This document shows positions 57,901 to 64,000 of a DNA stretch of 64,000 bases, piece by piece. This DNA is from Scolanthus callimorphus (Eukaryota > Cnidaria > Anthozoa > Actiniaria > Edwardsiidae): assembly GCA_033964015.1 (NCBI GenBank), contig CM066914.1, forward strand, positions 10,841,831-10,905,830, given 5' to 3'. The notes beneath the pieces are model-generated. The model was not told the DNA's origin, made no database searches, and saw only the letters and a program-made list of their open reading frames with translations. Both the position numbers and the translations under genes were made by a program. Numbering within the stretch: position 1 is the first letter of the stretch; each line of letters opens with the position of its first letter.

Positions 57901-60034
57901 AAAGGGGGAGGGTAGAAGGGGGGGCTGAGAGGGGCAAATATAATGTAGGCCAAAGTTGTAACATTGCTCCAGTAAATGTATGGGAAAATTATCAAAAAAG
58001 GGGGCCCAGGCCCACTGAGCCCCACTAGATCCACCCGTGGTTCTCATAATAAGATGTACCATTATTAGGAATAACAGACAGCATGGTCATTCACCAATCT
58101 GAGGAATCTTCAATGCATTCCTCCTATCCCATCCTAACATAAATGTAGGAGGTCGTAGTATTGAGATCCATGATTGCATACTGAACTTTTCTACTGGGGA
58201 TGTAGAAATGCTAGTGTTGCAACGCAAAACCCTACAATAATCTTGATATTACCCATTCTTTGCAGGATCTGGATTATACTTTCATAGGAGTTGATAAAAA
58301 TGACATTGATGCATTGAACATTGGTTTGATACCCATCAACTTTGTACAAGAGCCTTCTGTATGTGTTGGTGAAGAAATCTTTATATTCCAGCACCCGAAG
58401 GGCAGACCAAAGAATTTAGCCATGAAAAAATTATATGGGTTGAGCAGCCATTTGTTTACTACAAAGCAGATACAGAAACTGGATCTTCGGGCTCGCCTGT
58501 GCTGTGGAAGTTAAGACTGCTTGCTGTTCACCAGAAGGGAAGTGATGAACTTAATTACAATAAAGGAACACTCTGCAGTGAGATTTTGTCTCATTTGAAC
58601 ACTGGAACATGTAAGTGTTGAGACTGAATGAGAAATTTCCATGTTAGAACAGTACTACATTGGTACTTTTGTCATCCAAACATTGTATTCATATTATTAG
58701 ATTAGGCAAGAGTAGGTACAAGGAGTTTCTGTGGTCATTGTTCAACTTTTTTGTTATTTTGCATTTGTGAGTAAAAGGAGTTTGACTTGATAGGACCAAA
58801 CGCTGTACCCTCCCAAAACAATTTTTGGTAAGAAATAAAGTATTTTTCCCTAGAAAACTTAAACACTTTATGATTAAACAAGCTGCTGTCCATGAAAGTT
58901 TCTCTCCAATTCTGTTGCAAATTAATATTATTTCTGTTGTGATCTTCAGACACTGAGCCCAAGATGATGATAATGGCAGACAGTCAAGACAAGGAGATTG
59001 ACGAAGGTAATATGGAATGTGGTTTAGACACTTGTGGAAGGTAAAAGTTGTGTATCATGATACTTTAATATTTAAGCACCTATTTAAGCACCTTATTGGG
59101 CAAATAATGCTATTGGCCTCATTACTCTCCATACTCTAGCTAGGGGTTTAGCAGAAGCAGAATGTTATGATTGTAAATATGCACAGCATTAACACCATGT
59201 ATATACTTGTCTTTAGGCATTATACATTGTACAATTACTACCAAAATCACTAAACCATCCCAAACTCACCACAAAAGATTATTTTTTTATTTTCATGGAT
59301 CAGTTTTATCCTTTCAGTTAACCCACACAACCATTTCTATTGACCAAATTGATAACATGACATTGCAACCACATAATTAACAAAATAACTTCTATGTCAT
59401 GTAATAATTGTGATTGCTGGAAATGGTCACGTGAGTTAACCAAATGCATAAAATGACCGATTGAAATAAAAACTGATTAATCATTTGTGGCGGGTTTGGG
59501 ACGGTTTAGTGATTTCAGTAGTAATAGCAGCAACAAAATGTGATGGCTAAAGAACAGGTTAGGGTTAGATTTTTAGGTTAAGGTTAGGTTTTTCTTTTTC
59601 CACAATACGTTTTGGGCATTGTATCAATGCACCTCTGAGGTCTGTAAAATAACTGAACACAAGAAACAACTCCTGCCCACTTTTTTTCCACAGAAAGATG
59701 TCCAATTTCTTTCAAGAGAAGGAAAATGGAAATAACAGAGGAGTTTCGTACAGGGTTACCCACTGAAGATGAGCTTGATTGTCTGGCAAAAGACATTGTA
59801 AAAGATTGGAAACATTTGGGAAGAAAACTAAAAGTACCAAACAGCACACTAGAGGAGATCTCCCGTGACCATGTCCAATACCAAGGGATGAGGGAAAAGG
59901 CATTCCAGATGCTGATCTCTTGGAAGGAAAATAGTAGTACATTTTCATATGCAACCCTAGGGGAGCACTTGTTGCACTTGGCAAAAGTCAACTTGCAAGA
60001 GTACATTGTGGACAGTAAGGGCAAGGGCAGTTGA
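54942..60034 (+). CDS. Trypsin-like serine protease fused to a Death domain
   Basis: Five exons: 54942-55075, 57587-57773, 58266-58610, 58950-59006, 59694-60034. The sum is 1065 nt (354 residues) if one base missing from an A-run near 58424-58430 is restored; otherwise the frame stops at 58513. Residues about 46-220 are a trypsin-like fold of the intracellular FAM111/HtrA-like kind: GSGFYSTVIV, FTNNHVIGG with catalytic H69, DLDYTFIGV with probable D110, GEEIFIFQHPKG, then TGSSGSPVLW with S182 as nucleophile. No signal peptide or propeptide cleavage site is seen, so a cytosolic location is likely. Residues about 258-345 form a Death domain: CLAKDIVKDWKHLGRKLKVP, LEEISRD, MREKAFQMLISWKE, YATLGEHLLHLAKVNL. 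Death domains assemble signalling platforms in apoptosis and innate immunity. The fusion suggests a protease activated by clustering (inference). The N-terminal 45 residues are helical and unassigned. Confidence 0.82.
55232..57428. mobile_element. 2.2-kb DNA transposon (non-autonomous) in intron 1 of protease-Death
   Basis: Begins CCCGGTCTAGTCAATCG and ends with the complement, CGATTGACTAGACCGGG; the ends match over about 35 bp with one mismatch. ATTGAT flanks it at 55226-55231 and 57429-57434, so the target duplication is at least 6 bp. The outer 150 bp at each end are full of ATCGAT and TTAAAAATCG motifs in both orientations. The interior has no recognisable transposase but holds a GGGTTTTGGCCCAG hairpin near 55610 and a 62-bp tandem duplication (55724-55843). 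Confidence 0.85.
55724..55843 (+). repeat. Tandem duplication of about 62 bp inside the transposon
   Basis: GCAAAAGGTCTTGGGTAACG and TTTATGATTGG, then GATCACGTGACTCGCA occur twice in a row with minor differences. Confidence 0.8.
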
Positions 60035-61040
60035 CAAACAATATAGAATCAACTTGCACAAGGAAAGACAAGTACTTTATTTATTCTAACTAAAGAACTA
60101 TATTGTTCTTTTTCATTCATGAATAAGCCATTTTCAAAATGGTGTCATTTTACTACAACTACTGAGGTCCTTTTCATTTTTCTTTTCTTGTTCAGATGTA
60201 TAAATTCCTTTGAGATAGCTTTTCTGTGCAAAAGGAAGTGGTCCAATGGTTTCCAGTAGTTGTAATAAATATGTCAAATTGCAAGTGGCCTATGTCTTGA
60301 GAAAATGGATTCCTGATTAGATCGTAGTTAATCCAGGGAGAATGTTTTTGCCTATTCTTCTACGGTGGAGTGGAGCATGTTTGTCTAAGCAGCTAATGAA
60401 TAGCGTTTTAAATTTGTCACACATCTCATTAGGATCAATCAGCATTTCACCTTACCATACATACACACAGCAGTCATGGAAACCAGTGACATGTAAACGT
60501 TTTTATAAATGTTTTTTATGTTTGTAACTGATGATTTTTAACCGTGTATAAATAAAATAAATGTATGTATGTAATGATTGTAATGGTATTTTTACAAACA
60601 TATTGGTTTTTATTGCATTGTCATTGAAAAGGCATGAGAAATAGGAACTCTTGTTTTGATTTTCTCTGAAGCCCCAGCTAAAATCTCTGTTTGTATGAAA
60701 CCTTTTTTTTCTATGTATATATATGACTTATGATGCTTTACAGATATTTGTAAAAACTAATTTATTTCTTATATTTGTTGTTTGCAATAAACAACCTTTT
60801 GAAAGAATTGCTGTTGCTACTACAGATAGCTGAAGATATTATATTTTGCCTATTCTTATGTTCTTTTTATTTAGACCTTAGTGGCAGCCACAGTACTGAA
60901 GATCCAATTTTTATTAGATTACTCATCTAAGAGATTACAAAAATTTAAATACAGGAAAATCTATAAAAAATAAATGTTAACGACGTTCCTATTTACAAAT
61001 GCATAGTCATATTAGAATTTATCCAGTAGTATTTACAATT
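60035..61040. other. 3' region between protease-Death and FBXO48-like genes
   Basis: The two transcripts converge here. AATAAA-type signals near 60549-60560 could end the plus-strand transcript, and TTTATT at about 60967 on the minus strand is less certain. No coding exon seen. Confidence 0.5.
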
Positions 61041-61415
61041 TCAAGGTGTTCTGTTCATTTCCGCATCAAGGATTCTACCCCAGGTTTCTGAGTCAAGAGG
61101 GCACATTAGATTGTTTGGGATCTCGTCGCTAGTTTTCAAAGAACTGTATCGGCCCTTTAGCCATCTCCGAATAACCCCATTACGCCCATAGTTTAACATC
61201 GCAATCTGGCGCCATGGAATACCTTTCTTAGAATCCAATTCTACTTCAATCGGATCAAGCACCCTGCACTTTTTCTTCCAGAGAAATTCAAAGTTCATGA
61301 TAAGTTTTCTCCATTTGCGGTTTGTCAAAGAGGCCTTGAGCAGGCTGTCTATGTCCAGATAGGAAAATATCGTAGAGCTTATCTCGAGTGGTAAAAAATC
61401 GACGAAATCCATCAC
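61041..61415 (-). CDS. FBXO48: F-box protein, FBXO48-like
   Basis: Single exon, 124 residues. An N-terminal F-box (residues 5-45: FLPLEISSTIFSYLDIDSLL, ASLTNRKWRKLI, FLWKKKC) is followed by a short conserved tail: GIPWRQIAMLNYGR, RRWLKGRYSSL, MCPLDSETWGRILDAEMNR. The tail is the hallmark of FBXO48 (human end: YSWRVILLRNY, GRYSN, MYPMDADTWGEILEAEL). F-box proteins bring substrates to SCF ubiquitin ligases through SKP1; human FBXO48 has been linked to AMPK turnover. It is shorter than the human protein (155) mainly at the N-terminus. ATG 61415 or 61412 may start it. Head to head with TMX2. Confidence 0.85.
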   Translation of the reverse strand: MMDFVDFLPLEISSTIFSYLDIDSLLKASLTNRKWRKLIMNFEFLWKKKCRVLDPIEVELDSKKGIPWRQIAMLNYGRNGVIRRWLKGRYSSLKTSDEIPNNLMCPLDSETWGRILDAEMNRTP

Positions 61416-61859
61416 GTTTCGAACGATTGATCAATAGAAAAACAGAAAATCAATAGTGTGTACAACGACCGCGTCCTTTTGTTTACGTGTACAACATCGA
61501 CAATACAGTTTTTCGTCGTAGTTTTTCGTCGTATTTACATCCGTAAATTTAAACGATCGCAGGTTCTTCAGTAAGATCTTTGATTGTCAACAACTTTCCT
61601 TTCTTTGAGGCAAAACTTTAGTACGGCAATATTCTAACCAGAAGACAAGCAGAGGGGAATTTAAAGGTACTTCCAGAGCACTTTCGATTTCGCTTCTTTG
61701 TTTACATCTTGCATATCAGCTGTTAGGCTGCCGCGAAAACAGCCTCGCTTTAGCGTCACCAAGAAATCATTTAGGTCAGCAGTCATTCCCATTAGTGAAA
61801 AGTGTGGTCATTTTAAAATCTGCAATCTGTTGACTTGGTGCAGATTTTTGAGAGCATAA
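61416..61859. promoter_or_regulatory. Shared upstream region of FBXO48-like and TMX2
   Basis: 444 bp between divergent starts. It contains a direct duplication TTTTTCGTCGTA/TTTTTCGTCGTAGT at about 61508-61537. A shared promoter is inference from layout. Confidence 0.4.
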
Positions 61860-64000
61860 ATGTTGTTTAATATTAAAAGCCGGGATCTTAGGATCCTGTT
61901 AACTGGTCATTACATTCTAAACACGCTAGCTGCCTTATCCTATGCAGTACTAAGGAGTTTCCGCCCATTCTGCAACTGGTTGTTTCTCGATGAAGAATGC
62001 GAAATGGACTGGGTAAGACCCAAAAGGGGAGAGGTTGTTTTATTTTATTTTATAGCTTTATAGATAGACAAAACTTGAGTTTAATCTGCTACAGAGTCCA
62101 TGTTTAATCTTACAAATATTCACCTTCGAGCTGTACCATTTTTTTTTGTTGAGAGAGTCGACGAAGAGTTCGATGAGGATTCTCCCTTCTTCGTTCCTCC
62201 ACCCTTCATGATGTCATGCTTGAAAATGCTGAAGCTCCCATCCCATCAGACATGACCCATCTTAAACCATGTCCATTATACACATATATCAATATTATTT
62301 AGATGACTGATTACACGTAGAACTAAGGGCCAACATTGCATCAAAATTTCAGAGCAGTCTTCATCAAATGCTGTCTGGCTTTGTGTGACACTCTAAAGCC
62401 CTGGCTAAACTAGGACACATGTAGCATGCAACATTGTAGCCGGACACATGTTCCCTTCATGTTCTGTAGCCAGGACACAAAGAAATGACAAGAAACATTT
62501 CATGTGTCCGAGACACGCGCGACTGCAATGTTTCCTAGTTTCGTCACTCCGAGAAACAAGCAAGACACAAATGTTGCCTGCTACTAAGACTGCTAAGACT
62601 GTTTTATCAAGAATTTGATAAAACATCAGCAGCAACATTCTGTGATCCATAGTCAGGTCTGAAAATCTCACTCAATATCTGTGCCCATAGTAAGAGTTTG
62701 GAGAACATTCAGATTTTAAACTGTGATACAGTTTATGATTATTAATAAAGCTTGTGAAAAAGCTATGTTTTTAGCCAAAGGAGTACTCTCTATATTTGGA
62801 TGGTAGGTATGACTGTCACATTAAAATTGGTGATCCAATATTTCTAAGGGGTTCTTTGAACGAAAATGGAGACGCTAAAGAAAATCTGTTTTTTTTAGGG
62901 GTTCTTTGAACGAAAATGGAGAAGAAAGTATTTTTAGGACCAAGGAGTATTTTTAGGGTGGGAATTTTACTGATCAGGTACTTTTTAGGGGGGAAATTTG
63001 GGCTTCCCGATCATCATCCCTACCATTTTAACCTTGAAGTAAAATGGTCTCTAAATTAAATGTAATGTCCATAACAGTGGAATGGCCCCAGACCACTAAA
63101 CTAAAAACAGGAGGATCCCCATATCAAATTCAGATGCAATACTCTCTCATTGATCATTTGTTAGTTGGTATATTGATAGCCCAGATTGTATTAATTGTTT
63201 GTTTTTTTTTCATTCCAGAGGGATTTGGAGTTATTTTCATTCCTTGCTATAGTGCTTGCAGTCAAAACAGGAAGTTAAAACCTTGTGAGTATATTGAAAA
63301 AATGAAATATAAACAAATAGAACAGGAGTGGATACAGAGGGGGGAGGGGGTCATGGCTCCCCATTTCTCGGGAGATTTTCCCATACATTAACTGTATTTG
63401 ATGAACGAAATTTGGGAATTTGCAAATTTTCGTTCCATACTTTCACCATCCGGCCCCCGCTCTTTTAAAATCCTGGATCTGCCCCTGTAGAACACTTTAA
63501 CATGCCTAAAGACTAACATCACTCTACAACTGTCTCTTTAGCATCATCGCAAGAGTTCATATCAATGATGTTTACCTTTAGCAAGATCACTAATTTTGTG
63601 CTGTTCTCAAGACAAGATCTCAGGCTTGGCATATTATTTCTACTGGTCTGTATAGGTACGTTCATCATGAAAAGTAACCCTATTTCCAGTAGCCACTACC
63701 CACCCAGACACAAGAAACCATACATTTGTGTTTTTCTGGGGTCTGATGGCATTTACTGCTGCTGCTGTGTGTGAAATACAAGACCTATTCAAGTTTGATG
63801 TGTGTTTTTATCTGTTCCATTTATCCATCATAAAGACCTCTTGCCAAAGCTTTTTTCAAACTATTTTCAATATTAAATCCTGCCTAATTAATCCCTATGC
63901 CTGTCAATTTGCATGTAATATTCATGATGCATTTTTATCCAATTCCCTTCAGTTTTGTTTGTGATTTTCCCTGAGCCTGCATACAAGGGTCCAGACAATA
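61860..64000 (+). CDS. TMX2: Thioredoxin-related transmembrane protein 2, 5' part
   Basis: Exons 61860-62012, 63219 to about 63277, 63542-63655 and 63953 onward, running off the window. Read in order they match the N-terminal part of TMX2: a membrane segment (HYILNTLAALSYAVLRSF), DEECEMDW|RDLELFSFLAIVLAVKTG (human REVEILMFLSAIVMMKN), MMFTFSKITNFVLFSRQDLRLGILFLLVCI, then VIFPEPAYKGPDN (human PPLYMGPEYIKYF). TMX2 is an ER/outer-nuclear membrane protein at ER-mitochondria contacts with a variant SNDC active site, encoded here beyond the window. The end of exon 2 is uncertain: a weak GT after GGAA keeps phase, while a strong GTGAGT a few bases on would pass an in-frame TAA. The thioredoxin domain itself is not in view. 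Confidence 0.82.
62396..62585. repeat. MITE, GGCTAAACTAGGA family, copy 2 (intron 1 of TMX2)
   Basis: Starts AAGCCCTGGCTAAACTAGGA, the complement of the end of copy 1 at 1855, and shares ACATGTAGC, CCGGACACATG and TCCGAGACACGCGCG. The right end is less clear. Confidence 0.55.
62778..63042. repeat. Short repeat with TTTTTAGG steps, intron 1 of TMX2
   Basis: Same block order as the repeat at 8449-8648: GGAGTACTCTC start, GTAGGTATGAC, several TATTTTTAGG steps, and CATCCCTACCATTTTAACCT at the right. Includes an internal duplicate of GGGGTTCTTTGAACGAAAAT. Confidence 0.55.

Overview
The window looks like a gene-dense, repeat-rich stretch of an animal nuclear genome, most likely an anthozoan cnidarian (coral or sea anemone). 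The reasons are GT-AG split genes with short exons, metazoan families (La, Dr1, FBXO48, TMX2, ENPP, STK35/PDIK1L-like kinase), a BTB-BACK-TLDc gene, a discoidin plus Ig cell-surface gene, a trypsin-like protease fused to a Death domain, and many short inverted-repeat elements in introns. The taxonomic call is inference.

Layout. 1-2338: intergenic, packed with hairpin elements. 2339-6946 (-): La (SSB), 14 exons, complete. 7244-14909 (+): BTB-BACK-TLDc gene, 8 exons; its 3.9-kb intron 5 holds a complete intronless same-strand gene (11192-12331) for a coiled-coil protein with a PD-(D/E)XK nuclease-like domain. 15931-16896 (-): single-exon kinase. 17917-25147 (-): a long coiled-coil protein with two UVR-like motifs, 5' end not found. 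26404-32010: a short inverted-repeat element (MITE) split by a 5.4-kb foldback element with about 1.5-kb arms and ten hairpins. 33208-34720 (+): single-exon ENPP, frame broken twice; a decayed ENPP fragment lies at about 35650-35785. 36196-49972 (-): 28-exon secreted or GPI-anchored discoidin/Ig protein of about 1390 residues. 51523-54753 (-): Dr1 (NC2 beta), complete. 54942-60034 (+): trypsin-like protease plus Death domain, with a 2.2-kb transposon in intron 1. 61041-61415 (-): FBXO48-like F-box protein. 61860-64000 (+): 5' part of TMX2, running off the window.

Three gene pairs (La/BTB-TLDc, Dr1/protease-Death, FBXO48/TMX2) are head to head with 188-444 bp between start codons, so shared promoters are likely. 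La, Dr1, FBXO48 and TMX2 are housekeeping genes; the BTB-TLDc, nuclease-like, discoidin/Ig and protease-Death genes look like lineage-variable sensing, defence or surface functions (inference).

Exon boundaries were read by hand from splice signals, phase continuity and family resemblance. Four one-base frame breaks in three genes were seen; three sit in homopolymer runs and the fourth is beside a TT, so sequencing or assembly indels are at least as likely as real inactivation.
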